From Lucifuga dentata (lineage: Eukaryota; Chordata; Actinopteri; Ophidiiformes; Bythitidae), in the NCBI GenBank assembly GCA_014773175.1, contig VXCM01001316.1, positions 70,965 to 134,964 of the forward strand: DNA of 64,000 bases, written 5' to 3'. The notes under the pieces were generated by a model that made no database searches, had not been told where the DNA came from, and was given only the letters and a program-made list of their open reading frames with translations. The translations under genes and the position numbers were made by a program. Positions 12,154 through 26,100 of this stretch are shown here, piece after piece. Positions within the stretch are counted from its first letter, which is position 1. Each line of letters starts with the position of its first letter.

Positions 12154-15100
12154 CTATCTCCACATGGGGGAAATGGTGACCATTAAAGAAGGCAACAAGG
12201 GGACTAGAGAGAAGGTGAGCCGATTGGTTGAAGATTTGACGCGTCCATGGCCGCTGTTCTTGTTCCACTTGGCCCCATTTCTTTCTCGTACACGAGGCGG
12301 CTTTACCGGGTTGGTCACTGGGTTACGGGGTGATTTGTTGTAAGGAGGGGAGTAAGGCCCGTAACCTGGCCAGTCATCACTATACCTGTCACCATGATCT
12401 CCACCACCTGAACCACTGCCCTCCTCACCTAGAACAGGATGAAAAAAAGAAAAACAGAGAAATGTCTGACTGAGGTGTGGAGTCACATTTAAAAGTAAAT
12501 GTAGTGACATCCAAGTGTAGGGGAGAGGTTCTGCAGTCCTTGGTGCTTCCATGAATTTTTCTATGTTAATTTTGAATTTGAAAAATGTGTGAAAATCTCA
12601 TGAAAAAAAATAGAATAGACAAACCTGTGGAAATCAGCCTATAAAACTATCATCTGTAAGTAAACTGTTTCTTTACTGACATTGAGGAACTCCAAAGTAT
12701 TATTACCATTTCATTTGTATTTTACCAAAAACATTCTGAGGTGACCTTGTCTGAAAACTATGAATGGTTTCCAGAAATTAGCCTGCAACAAGAAGGGTAG
12801 CAAATTTTCAGGTTTGTAGGACATATAATGTGGGTGAAATTTGATTTAAACTAGTATGTTAATTTGAAGAAGAATCCAGATAGTTTACTTTAAAAAAATC
12901 CATAAAAAAAGAAAACAAGGAGCTTTACAAGTCCTACAAATTATAGATAAATGTTAATCAAAATGAAGAGATCCAGTATATACACTCACTATCCATGAAG
13001 TCCATGTCTTGCCCACTCTGAGCATGTCTCAGTTTATTGGTCACCACTCTCAACTCCATGATCAGCTGTCTGGTCCTCACGTCAGGTCTGGCGATGTCCA
13101 CCTCCACCTCAGGGTTGTTGATCTGATTAACCAACCCATCACCCATCACATCTGGGAGGTATCTGGGTGTGTGGACACAGGTGCATTCATTGAAAAATAT
13201 GAAATATACAGGCTGAAAATGAATAGTTTGAAAGTCCAACAATCTTTGAGCAGCAGCTCAATACCAAATTTTTATTTGTCTGAATATGAAAAATATGTAA
13301 AAGCAAATGTGTGTGGTCTTAGTTTGTAAGAAAGGAATGTTATTTTCTGCTGCCATTAGGTATATGATCACAACTGATACAACACCATAAAAAATATTAT
13401 GGCACTGGCTTTATTGTAATAATAGGCTGTGGCCATGAGAGGGAGCAGCTCTTTGTTCCATACAAAAAGCATGGAATATGCATGAAAATCCTTTTTATAT
13501 ATGTATATTTTAAGTAAGACTAGTACTGTTTAATTCCATTTTAGTATTAAATAACTTGTGAAATAATAAATGATATGATTATATGATGTGTTTATTGTCA
13601 AAGTTTGGGCCCAGGAATCACAGCAGTATAACATTTTATGTCTGCACAGGTCTGGCTGAAGGCCAACTGTGTTTAAGGCTGTTAAGGTGTAATTTCACAT
13701 ACAAATCTTGCCTAATATAGTTGGAACAGTGAGCATAAAAAAGAAACTCATATTGCAGGGTTATTTTTTCTCCCTTACAGCACGTGTATATACACACAAC
13801 TACACAGCATCCGTAAATCAGCCCAGATGCACGGCCTTCTGTATCTGTTCTGTATCTACATAAAAGCAAGCAGAACCACACACAGAACATGTGGATGACT
13901 GTCTGTGGCTAAATTAAATTAACCCTGTTCCATCTGTTGTATCCCACCACCTCTGCACCATTCACTACTCCTCTGCCTATAAGGTACCCCTCCCACCGGC
14001 CCTCATCTCTGATCTCGCCTACCTCCCCCGTGTCTGCCCATTCCAGCAGCGGTCTTCATTAGTGACGTCAGCAGCCATTTTCTCATCGTTGCAGATGGTG
14101 TGTGGGAGGGACACCCAGAAGCCCCGCATGGGCCTCAGTCGCTCTTTCAGCTCAGTAACCTGAATGGAGGCGGAAAGAAGTTGGTTATGACTCAAGGCGG
14201 GTTCAAGCAGCCCTGTTTGGTATGGCTGGCTGTGGGAAGCATATGGATGGTGCAGTGCTGATGTTAGGCAAAGTGAAAAAGTCACATAACACAGCCTTGA
14301 ACCAGACTCATTTTTCTTTTATAAATAGACATGAACACCCTCCTCCTTCTCTCCTCTGCTCTTGGCTTCATTTATTTCTCAGCATTTCTACCTTACTGCA
14401 CTCATTTTCCTTGTAGCATTTACCACATAAAAATGTTTGGCGTTCTGGAAAAGTATCACCCAGTTTAGACAGGGTACCCCCTACTCACCAGCCGGTCCAG
14501 GTTGGTGCCTGCAGCTGTGGTGGGTTTCTCCTCAGGGCTGTAGGTTCTGAAGGGTCTTCTGTTGCCCCCTGAGTCTTTTGGTGAGCGTTTTGACCTTCCT
14601 GGAGTGGGCCTGGGGCTTCCACAACCTTGGAACACCTGAGGTAAATGACAACCAAGCAGTATCCGTTTAAGCAACCATAAATAGCAACTCATGTGTGTTT
14701 TATATATGGAGGAGAAAATAATGACTGCAAGTGATATTAAGAGCAAAAGGTCATCCAATTGTTAAAAGTGAGAGTTGCCAAAACTGAAAATAAATATTTA
14801 ACAAAATGGATGCGAGAGTTGCCTGCATAACTCATAAACAACATGTCTTGTGGCTACATTAGAGTCTATAGACAATGTTTTTATCCCTTCATCTCCTGTG
14901 ATGGATTTATCGCTTTGTTGTTGTGGAGACTTGATACACAACAGCAAGTCTAGAACATAGTTATTGCTCATGATTATATTCTGATACTCAAAAGTAGCTG
15001 ATACACAACTGATACGTAAAGCAAAGAGATGCCTGTTTCTTCTAGCGCTGCTAACTCAAACCACAAACTTTTCTTTTTGGAGGGTGCATTTGTGTACTGA

Positions 15101-18100
15101 GATGTGGGTGTCTCTCTGGTGGCTTAGATACCAGGATATCTGCCATGTTTACTGGGAGCCTAAGAATCAATTTTTGCATTCCAAATTCTTGTAAAGCAAT
15201 AAAGAAACAGATCAGACTCTAGCATAGGAAACACTTGATAAAGTGACAACTGTATGTATAGAGTGGGATGTGTTTTCTTTTCATGTGTTTATTTCGTTTT
15301 CCCTCCAGTCATCCATCATCTGCTTTAACCCCTCTATCCCTGTGCCCTGCCTCTCACCTTCGTGGAGATGCTGACACTGTTTTCCTGCATGTGCATAATA
15401 GCCTCTGACACTTTCACAGAGATGGAGTCTGCTGCGAGCTCCATGTTGAATGGCCCCTCCAACTTCTCTGAAACCTGGTACAGAGCATCTGATGCAGGAC
15501 AAAAGGAGACACAGAGCTGTCAGTCTGTCAGATAAAACAAGAGCAAAGCCACACTGAGTTTGTGACATATTCTACATGCTCATAGTCAAACATCAAGACA
15601 ATGGTTCATGTGAAGGCTTAGTAACTGAGGAGAGTCTTGTTAGCTTTATGAGGTGTTCACATTACAACAATGTCACATTAGCAACCAATAAAACCAGGAA
15701 TGTATGGTCTGGAAGCAATATCATACAACAAATTCAGAATCGGAAGAGGACGGTACTGAAGAAATAGTTACAGTGGATTAAGGAGAAGCAGACCTGGAGT
15801 GATAAAAGGAAAAAACTTCAGGGAACGTATGAGTTTGATGAAAGGGAAAAGGAAACACAGGAAGACAGGTCAATTGTGAAGGAGGAGAGCAGCATTAATT
15901 TTTAATGAAGAATGAATTCATTAGGGGAAATGGAAATAAACGGAAATAAGCGACACAGAGCATTAAAAGTATTTTACTACCTTTTAGATTTAAGGTTAAT
16001 ATTTTAGAATGTAATTAAAGGTCTTGTAGCCAATAGATTAATGTTCAAGAAAGGATCCAAACTTCAATGTATTACATAAAGTATCGTTGGTATATGAGTG
16101 TGTGTAGGCTTTGTGTTGAAATACGTACAGTAATGTAACTAATCCAAAAAGAACACAGAATATTTCTAGGCATCGTCCATCCTACCTTAAACCAGCTCAA
16201 ATGTCAACTAGTTTGTATATTTCATCCGCCCAAAAGTCTGCCTCTTTGCCTCACCCACCAATGAAGTTGTTCCATTCTGTGTTCAGGTCCGCCTGGTTGG
16301 CTAGGCAGCCCTTCATCACGTTAAGGCACAGGGAGTGGCAGGGGCGCAGTGAGGGAACACCGCGGCACAGCGGGCAGTACCACTGGCGCATCAGTCCACG
16401 CACACACTCTGAATCAGCAGTCAGCTAAAAACAAAGCAGGAAACGAATTTTAAAACACAGACAACATAACACAGACAATATTAAATATAATACTGTCACA
16501 CACCACAACTGTCACCCGACTGATGGTTCAGCAAACCATCAGTGGGTGTGGCCTGTTGTTGTGTCAATAAGAGAATGGACAAGAGTAATAAGGTCCACTT
16601 ACCTTTGTTGCTTTGTTAACAATATCCCTACCAGTAGCCAAACCCTGAGCTAGTGCCCTGGCTGCGATGAAGGCCCTCGTCACCTGAATGTGAAAATCAG
16701 GAGGACAGAATAGGATCAGTCTCAACTCAGATAGAAACAATCAGTTATCATGCACTGTTAGGCTCAAAGTCATGTGATTTTTTTTTTTTTTGCTCGTAGT
16801 GTTCATGTCAGTTCTGCACTGTTTTATTAAATACACACTTGTACACGCAGTTTGCGGGGCACGTCACCAAACGGCTGTAACTGTTCAGTGTGTTTGCTGA
16901 CACACTCCAGATAGTCGTCACTGAATTGATACTGGGGGTTGATCAGAGAGAAGACTCGTTCTACCAGTTGGGACCAGAACTCTGAGAGGACCTCTGTCAG
17001 ACTTACACTGCCCCCTGTGGAAAAACAGAAACTGTCATTCAGTGCCTGCTTTTACATACAAAGAACAATGTATTATTGCATTGATTTCTGAAATAAAGAT
17101 GCTGAATCGACCCTGAAGCTTGGCCTTTTCAATTTGGGGGTAGTATCCTTACTCAATGTGTCCAGTTTAAAGGAATAGTTCTACAACAAGTAAACGTTCA
17201 CTGATTTCTCAATAATCCCCATCTCAGTCAAAATCCCACTGAAGATTGTAAAAAATACCAGATTTGAACTACAGGAGAAGGAACAGATTTAAGTCTGTAT
17301 TTTATCTATGTATTTATTTATTTGGGTGAGCTACAGTTAATTGTAAAAATGCAATCTCTTGGGTACAAGCTACAGCAAGATACAGTTAACCAAAGTACAA
17401 AAAAAGATTAGCCTAACAGGCAAGCCTAAGACCAGCCACATACTAGACTGACCATGTTTTTTTTAACACTACATAAAAGTCAAAGAACCAACCAATATGA
17501 ATGTTGCAAAACAGCTTCCTTTAGTTTTTATGTAATCTATAAAAAAAAAAAAATCTGTGCCATAGCATAAAGTGTGAACCAGGCTATTTTTATTTGTAAA
17601 TTCCGTAAGCAGTTGGACACTTGTCAGTTTATGTAAATTACAAAACCAGCAACCACATTGTGAATATGCAATTCTACTCTCTCAATCTGTAGTCTACTGC
17701 ACAGACTCAAATTAGCCATACATGCTTTTTGGCAGACAATGACAGGTTGACTAAGCATCAACAGCCTGTGATTAGGCTTGCCAGCTAGTGGCTGTCATGC
17801 CAAAGTGGATGAATCTGGAACAGAAAAAGTAACAGTCTGGCATCCATAGGATTCCAATTCTCACTTTATCTTCCTCCAATTCTCCATAGCGTTTCAAGAG
17901 TCCTTAAAGGAGACGACTGAACTGCCAGTACATCTATGAATCATTGTTGCTCCACCTCTGACCAAACCCAATATTTTGCTGCATGCATTTATTCATTATA
18001 TACTGGTGATAGAAACTTGTGTGGGCTGTAGAACTCAAGTTATTTGCCTGAAAGTTTTGAAATCTGTGTAAGATCATTTCAGCTCAAATATAGTCACTAA

Positions 18101-19850
18101 CCGGAATAATATCTGCGAAGCTCCACAAACAGCTCCTGGAAGACGTGTGCATTTTGGGTGAAGAGCCGCCCGTAGGTCTTGGTAAACATCTGGTTCATAG
18201 TCTTCTCTGACAGCTCTATTAGCTCTTTGAAGAACTCTATAGAGAGTCAGGAAACACAGGGATCAGTTATGGATCTGTCACCCACCTCCTCTTCTTGTAA
18301 TATCCAGGAGCCAGGTTTCTATGTAGGCGCTCAACACTCCCTCCCCTTAGATTAACAGCTCATAGGGACAGTTACATCAGATCCTGCACACTGGTTAAAT
18401 GAGTGTAACAAGATGTACAGTATGTGAGGTTGTTATTTAGAGTGTTTAGGAGTTATAAGCAGTCTCCCACAACTTTAGTATCTATAAATGATTCATCGCA
18501 TAGATTATATAAAGACATGAGGAGGAAAAAAGTGATACCAGTCCACAGCAAGTGGGAGGAATAAAGTATGTATTGAAATTTATGCAGAAAAGGTAAGAAA
18601 CTTCCAACTAAACCTACAGATTTGAGATAATGTGGGCAAATTTGTTAAGTTGCCTCAAATCCACACAACACTTAGACAAAATACCATCTAGGAAGATCTT
18701 CTAACCCAGACATTTGTTTGAATTAAGAAGAGTTCTCATGTTGATTCAACATAAATTTGAGCTATGATGGAATACCTGCACTGTTTATAGTATCATCACT
18801 CTGCTTTTTTGGCTTCCTAGCACATTTTATGGCTCAGAAATCTGACCATTTGAGATGAAGTGCAGCAGAAGTGCTTTCGTAAGTTTTCAATCAGTTATCA
18901 CTCATAATCACTGGCTCTGTGGATGGAGGAGGATGAGGCGAGGGAGGATGTGTGTACTTGTGTTCCTGTTTTGCTTGATTACTAACTGAACACGCCTGAG
19001 TCATCCTCTCACCATCAAACCTGCGGTGTCTCTGTGTAAAGGTGGTCAAAAGGAATTGGCTGTTGGCTTCGATGGCTTTAAGGAAGTCCCTCTCGCTCTG
19101 GAGAGCCAGCGTCTCCTCCATGTGACTGGAGCAGCAGGTGTAGTCCTGAGGACAGAGCCGCAGGTGTTCACCTGGATCAATGCAAAAAACCAGATCGACG
19201 CAGGAAGAAATCTTTTAGTGACACAAAACATTTCAACTGAGAAACAGTTATTTTGACTTTAATATTTATGCAGTTTAGCATGTATGATCAAATGGCTGTG
19301 ACTGCACAGTACAGCTCAACAAAGAGTGAGACCTTTCATTAATGGCATGGGTATGTTTCATATTATTGAGCCAAGACAGGCATTTTTACTGAGAATGTTG
19401 GTGAAATTAATTCCTTTGCTCATCCGTCTGTGCTGTTACTGTGGAGAAATCCTAAATCTAGAAATATAGAAAATTTTAATTTCCCTGCATTAATTATTCA
19501 GATTCATTCTGTCATTGCTGACTCAGGTTTTTGATGTGTCAGAAGTAATGATAAGCAAATAATGACCAGGGATTTAAAAAAAAACAAAACAGTATTCTAA
19601 ATGTGGACAAAGGTTACAGTTCTTTGTTTCATTTTACAATGCAAACATGCACAGTAGACAGTCTCAATCTCATCTCCACCCTTGCTGGTTTTCTCTTTGC
19701 TTCTTTTGTTCTCTCTCTGTGTTCTCACTATTAGCCCTCTCTCATCCTTCTATTTCCATTTCTAAACTGTCTCTCTTCATCCCTTGCTCTCCCAACCATC
19801 TGCTCCCCTGGCCCACGGGACAGTAAGCCAAGACTCAGGCAGTGATAGCC

Positions 19851-19931
<81 letters not shown>

Positions 19932-20270
19932 GCAAGCACAAATCAATCAATATTGCAGTTGTTTCAATAACTCCACAGGCAGAGCTAAATTGGCACAAAA
20001 TAAACCCTCACACTCAAGCACTGCATGGTCTACGTTTTTGCATGACAAACACATTATTCTTAAATTCTGCTTCCAAATATAAAAGCTCCTGGTTTGTTTG
20101 TGGATAACACATGCACATACACACATGTACACACACACACACACACACACTCCTATTCTCTAACTGATTTTCATGCAAAGCTGAACTGCCAAGAAGTACA
20201 GTAGATCTTCAGGCCTTCATTATTGTTCCTTCACTTGGTCAAACATCCACATTTGCACAAATTTGCACCT

Positions 20271-20321
<51 letters not shown>

Positions 20322-21179
20322 ACTACTCACTGAAACTTAATTTAATAACTGAAATCCAACTGTTGTTAATCTACATGACATCTTTTTAGTTATACAATTG
20401 GATTAACAGCCTTAAACAGAGCCTATATACAGTATATAGGGGCGCAACAGTGGACCAGTAGGCAAAGACTGATTAGGGGCGAGGTTCTTTGTTGTACCGG
20501 TGCTGGCAATTTGCTCATCCCCTTAATCATCTTATTTAAACAGCTCAGAGGGGAGGAGGGGGCGGTTGTAATTAGTTTTTAAACCACCATGCATTGTTTT
20601 GTTTTGTTTTATGAAAACTAATCCTAATGCCGAATTGTATGTGTGGTGCGTATTAGTGAATTGTATTTTATTTGTTCTTGTATAATTCCTAATTCCTAAT
20701 TTTGAGTTTATGGTAATCTGCTATAGTTCCGACACTGATTTGCCATGTGTCTGTGCTGAACAGACTTTGTAGTGTTTTCAAGTATTATTTATTTATTTTT
20801 AATTATAAATGAAGACCAGAACAAGTTGAGGCGTGTGCACATTCACAGCCACATCTACCTTTATAAGATCTTAAATTTTATTAGGCTACAGATCTAAACG
20901 TGTCATATTTCTTATGGGACAATGATGGTACCTTTTCAAAACGGATTTGATGGCGTAATTTACGTAATCCCTGCCGCAGGCTACATGCAAACCAGCCTTA
21001 CCGGAGATTTGAGTCACCGGAGCGGTGCCTGTGCTGTAGCCTTTCTCCGAGTACACCTGCCGGGTGTCAGAGCAGCTCCTTCCCGCAGCAGCCACGGGAC
21101 TCCGGTTCCCCGACAGGACAGAGACCGTGCAGAGCATCGCCAGCAGCGGGTACCTGCAGAAAGAAAGCCGGGTATCCAT
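12154..21179 (-). CDS. gpc2: Glypican-2, GPI-anchored heparan sulfate proteoglycan (complete, 11 exons)
   Basis: Core protein that carries heparan sulfate at the outer membrane face and binds growth factors and morphogens. Exons in transcript order (high to low): 21179-21002, 19171-19013, 18236-18102, 17014-16839, 16683-16603, 16424-16259, 15488-15358, 14635-14489, 14159-14023, 13162-12990, 12428-12154. All phases join, giving about 585 aa; the family is usually 550-590. The start ATG (21179) heads a hydrophobic signal peptide ([15 protein letters not shown]). Glypican landmarks follow: [17 protein letters not shown], the [14 protein letters not shown] block, [51 protein letters not shown], an RSKR furin-type site near residue 356, and [12 protein letters not shown]. 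The last exon has a GSGSGGGD attachment segment, [15 protein letters not shown] like human GPC2, then a hydrophobic GPI signal. Subtype rests on this tail plus the neighbouring stag3. Spacing to stag3 is about 2 kb, head to head. Confidence 0.93.
14489..14635 (-). CDS. gpc2: gpc2 exon 8, with furin-type RSKR processing site
   Basis: A 49-codon in-phase exon starting VFQGCG and ending GTNLDRL. It encodes the basic proprotein-convertase site RSKR followed by a flexible Pro/Arg-rich stretch, the region where glypican cores are usually cut into two disulfide-linked chains. Both splice sites are canonical. Confidence 0.85.
19851..19930. repeat. Compound (CA)n(GA)n microsatellite
   Basis: About 19 CA units, with one interruption, pass directly into about 21 GA units inside gpc2 intron 1. 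The surrounding intron (19172-21001) shows no gene. Confidence 0.95.
20272..20316. repeat. (CT)n microsatellite
   Basis: About 22 CT units in gpc2 intron 1. Just upstream, about 20125-20150, is a shorter (CA)n run. Confidence 0.95.
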
Positions 21180-23175
21180 CCTAACTACAGGACACAAAAA
21201 GGCAGCGGGGGGGAGGGATTGTATCAAAACAGACGATGGGTGCAGCAGATTATAAATGAATAAATGACTGTCCGGTTAGATGCGCGCAAAAGTTAAAAAA
21301 AAAAAAAAAAANAAAAAAAAAAAAAAAGTAACTAGGATCCCAAATCGTCAGTCATTAAAAACTCATAGCTTTCCCAATAGAAACACGTCAAATAATTTGC
21401 TGCATCCCGCTTCGGTTTTCTATTGCACATATGTTTTCATCGACCGTGTCAAGTTAAATTGTCCTTCCTAAGAGAGATGCTGTGGTGCGTAAATGGAAGG
21501 GGAGTGTGAATGGAAGGGGCGCTCCCGTCCCCCAGCATCATCTGGCAGCCAAACGGCGTCAAGAGCAGAGGAGTTAGACACTATAAGAACGGGAAATGGA
21601 TGACTCTTGCGTTAAAAATAAAACCCTTAAAATTCGGTTTTAAAATGTATCCTCTTAAGGTTTGTAACTGTTAACTGTTTGTTAATTGCACATAGCAACC
21701 ATGAACCAGTAACTGGGAAAATGTACAAACTCGAGTAGTAGATGCCCCCCCCNAAAAAAAAAAAAATTTGTTGGTTAAGCCTTGGAGTACAAAAATTGCT
21801 AAATTATTACTGCTGTGTAAAGGTGCGGCTCTACGCTTTCTTTATGCTTATGCATGCTTATGTTGCTACATGTAAATCCACCTCTGTATTTAATTTGTTT
21901 TAAAAGAGGGCTTTTATTTTGAAGGTTATTAGCGGAAAGCAAGCATCGTACTCTCATAATTTTGACACTGATCACATCATCTCAACCACAGAACAATGGA
22001 AGCCTGCACCTCAAGGTCCTAAACACGTAAAAACCGAACAGACCGTTTCACTAGCACAAATCGTAGTAGTAGGGTAGTATGAAATTGTTCTGTACAAAGT
22101 CATAGTAATAAGGCACCATTTCCAAGCATCGAGATGTTCTTTGACTGAGCATATACTGGGACTGATCTTATTAATATTTTGCAATCGGCAATTATTTAAG
22201 AAATTCAGATGATTTGAGCAAAACTAACCAGCCAATATACTGTATACAAAATTAGTCATGTAGCCTACCATCATGTACCACAAGGGTAAAGATATGCAGG
22301 CTTTGATTACTAAATACTACACCAGTGTAGTTTCGTGTTTAGGCCTAATTTTTTTTTTTTTTTTAAACTCCTGGTTGGCACCATCTTAGAAAGATAATTA
22401 AAAGTGAATGCAGTTCAGGAAACTTAACAGTATTTTATATTTCAGTAGATTCTTATCCCGATACCTACACAATGCTTTGGTTTCTGAATATGAAAGCATC
22501 ATACCGCCATGACAACAGAACCTTGTCACCTGCTGGAAGAACCAATCGTCAACACCGGACTTTCTGTAAGACCCAATCATCATCAGGTCTGAGGAGGCGC
22601 TGACCAATGGGCATCCAGAATCAATTTGTTGCTATTTTGCCGCCTTTCACTCACGGTTCTGTCCGTGACAGAGAAAAAAAAAACCCTATAAGGACGCGTC
22701 TGAAGAAAAGATTGATCAATAATCATATCAGCAGGTGATTATAATTAGTATCATATTGATGTTTGGTTTTTCGGATTTCGGCTTTAGGAGTTTGATGCCT
22801 TTTAAACAAAGCTAAGTTGCTTCAATTTTGGCGATTGTAAACTCAAGTTAATTGTCCTATAATAACAAACTCTCAAAGTCTTGAAATGAATATTTAGATG
22901 ACTTACCAGACAGTGAAAATATTTTATTACCCATATATTTTGGATTTTAAAAGTTAGCATAAGTTTGAGTGCCTGCTTACGCTAGTTATGCGGGCCAACA
23001 AATTTTAAAATGATTCATATACGGTCGTGTCCGATAATGGACGCATGAAAAAAATTGCAGCTGCCGGTATGTGAATTTTACTTATGAGTGGTAGTTAATA
23101 TTTGTAATTCTGCCTTCTCTCACACACAGTGGCGTTTCTTTCCACATAGAAACTAAGCAAAGACTAGATTACCAG
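21180..23175. promoter_or_regulatory. Shared intergenic region between divergent gpc2 and stag3
   Basis: About 2 kb separates the gpc2 start codon (minus) from the stag3 start codon (plus), so both promoters and 5' UTRs must lie here. The gpc2 side is richer in G+C and CpG. A CCAAT box lies at about 22604-22608, close to a GGAGGCG motif, and the stag3 side carries CpGs near 22695. Poly(A)/N contig joins occur at 21295-21327 and 21753. No other gene is seen. Confidence 0.5.
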
Positions 23176-26100
23176 ATGGCTCGTTCACCAAGTGAAGAGT
23201 TTGACAGGTAATGCCAACTAGACTTGACTATTGGTTTATACAATTAGTTAAAAAAAAAAAAAAAAAANAAAAAAAAAAAAAAAAAAAGCTTTTGAGTATA
23301 GTTTCTTTAATTTAGTAGTGATAAATTGTTGCTGTTATGATGGGGTTTTGGATGATTATTTTCGCTGTCTATATAGTTTCGAGGAGCTGGATGATTGCTC
23401 AGATTCTGGCAGTGACTTCGAGGCCCAGATAAAATCTCTGAAGCGGAAAAAAGGGGCAGTGCCTGTGCCACTGCCTGGAGTGCTACTGCATAGAGTGGCA
23501 GCGCCACTGCTTGGAGCTCAGGTAAATTATCTAACAAAAAAAATTGTTCTCTTAGATGTGGCTGTTCACCAGAGAATATATCAGGAATATGGTACTGTCA
23601 AAATCTTTTCTTTTTTTTTTTGCTTTGTTTTTGTTGTTTGTTTTATACCATACGATCACTTTATCATTTTGAGGGCATCATTGTAATTTTTGTGATCTTT
23701 TATGATCAATCAAAAAAGGCTAAACTAGAGTGATAATGCTTTGACTCATCATGCAGATGCTTTGACTCAAAATGCAGGTATAATCCACAGCACTGTGGTA
23801 GCTTTTCGATTCAAGCATCACCTAGTCGTTGCCATTTATTCCCCATAACTACATCAATTCAATCAGAATCTCCTGCTGAGCAGCCCCTTTGCTTCTCTCT
23901 TTCATCCAAAGCCACCCAAGAGACCCAGGCGTACAGCTACAATGAGGCTAACATCCAACCCTTGTAGTAGCTCCAACCCCAGTCCTCCAGGCCACACCCT
24001 GCAAAAGCAGCAGCCCTCCATGTCCATGCAGGCCTCTCCTAGACCTGCGAGGAGTGAAAACAGGGGGGACCAGAGTATCCATGCAGGGGATATGTATGAT
24101 GCTGTCCGCTCTGGAAAGACTGCCATGGTGGTGAGCAAACCCTCACTTTGAGGGAAGCGTTGAGGGAAGGGGGAAGGGAGTATAAACATGTGAAGGGAGG
24201 GAAGGAGGCATCTGTAATGAGATGAGAACCAAGGCTCTAAGAGCCGACAATGAGAGTGATTATCATGCGCTGTCAGTGGCTGACTGATGTGACCCTGTGG
24301 AGTTGCCTTTGATGCGCTAAGAGGACGCAGTGCTTCCATTGGGTCCCATAGTCAATGATTGACAGCACGTGTCCATCCCAACCATTGATGTTCTGTGAAG
24401 CTCTGTTTCCCCAGTCACTTCTGAGTAAAAACTAATAAAAGAGCACAGAACAAAAGATGGAAAAGAAAGTGTGGTAAGCAGTGGAAAAGAGATTATTACT
24501 ACACTTACACCACAGTGCTGATAATGATGATTCTGGTTGAAGCTCCATTGTTCCTTCCTCATCCACTCTGAGAGGACTGTACAACACATTCAGCAAGTTT
24601 GGTTAATCACAGTTAAAGAAATGTTAATCTGCTCTGTAAATCTCAGTTGGGCAAAACTTTACTCTGTAATGCTTGTACTGTAATTTTAGTTTACAAACTA
24701 AACTGATGTTTAGGTTGGTAGATTTTATATAGGTAAGTGTATTATTAGCAGCACAACCACGAACTGAGATTATTCTGAAGAGGAGCATATTTATGTGTAA
24801 TGGTGCCACAACTGACTTAAATAGTTATCCATGTAAGAGTGTGAATTAAAATGGCCAGAGGAAATAAGGGAAAAATGGCATACAAGCACACAAAAAGCAA
24901 AAGACATAAACTGAAAACCTTTCCTTTTTTAACTTAATAGTAACTACGTCCACTTATTTAGTGAAGTTTGCTGAAACACTGAAAACAGCACAGTTACAAT
25001 TGTTGGGGCGCTTTGCTCACTTTCATAAGAAATGTTAACTGGATGGTACGTACTTGTCTTTTGAAAATATCATCTCATATTAATCACTTCAGCAAATAAT
25101 GTATTTGTGTCCACGCTGCCTGCTTAACAGCACCAACTTTGTCACAAAAAAAAAAAAATCACTAACATTACACTTGATGAAGACAAAACTGTACTTTCCT
25201 TGAATGTAGGCACCTGTGACCTGAAAGCAGTTTTCTCATTGGTCGCTGTCTCTGTGTCAATTTTAAGACGGTGGTGGACGAGTGGCTAGACAGCTACAAA
25301 CAAAGCCGTGAGGCGGGTCTGCTGGTACTCATCAACTTCATTGTTCAATGCTGTGGCTGCAAAGGTGAGAGGTCAAGGAGATTTTTTTTTTNGAGGGTCA
25401 AAGTTCAACAGATTATTTTTCCAATTTCACCACTGGCAGTGATTGGCAATTGACTATTGATCTCTGAGAATACTAACAATGCAACGTCATGACGCTGTTT
25501 TAATCTGTCTGTTGATTACGCAATGATTTGCTTCAAGCGAATGGAGAAAAGCTTTGATTAAAAGTTTAAACATGTTATTTAAGTGTTAGGTCATTTAGAG
25601 GAATCAAATATGGATGGCCTATATTTCAGGTATTGGTTATACGCTTCAATCCAAATGTAGACCTCTGAGTTAAATGAAGAAAAGATCGACAAACTCGTTT
25701 TATTTACTGTAACCTTTTGTCATTATGTGCAGGAGTGGTGAGCAGAGAGATGTTTGACAGCATGCAGAATGCTGAAATCATCAGCACGCTAACTAAAGAG
25801 TTTAACGAGGTGAGAAAGAGAATCCGGAAATATGGAATTTTTAAGTAAAGACTGTAAATTTGTTATTTTTGGGAGGAAAGAAGTTTGTGTTGGAAGCAAA
25901 GGAATTTGAGAATAACATCCAGATGGACAGAACACACAGATTCAAATGTTAATAAAAATTGCAGACAGGTCAGTTGCTTTGCTTTGGAACTGATCTGAGT
26001 CAAAAGCGTTTCCACACGTTTGCGTTTTCCGCCCTTTCTAGGATTCGGTGAACTACCCTCTGTGCACCGCAGGCCCCCAGCTGAAGCGTTTCAAAGTGGG

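Noticed and set aside
20430..20570. Possible tRNA-derived SINE (GGGGCGCAACAGTGGA..)
   Set aside because: The start resembles some fish SINE heads, but no proper A and B boxes, no tail repeat and no second copy were found.
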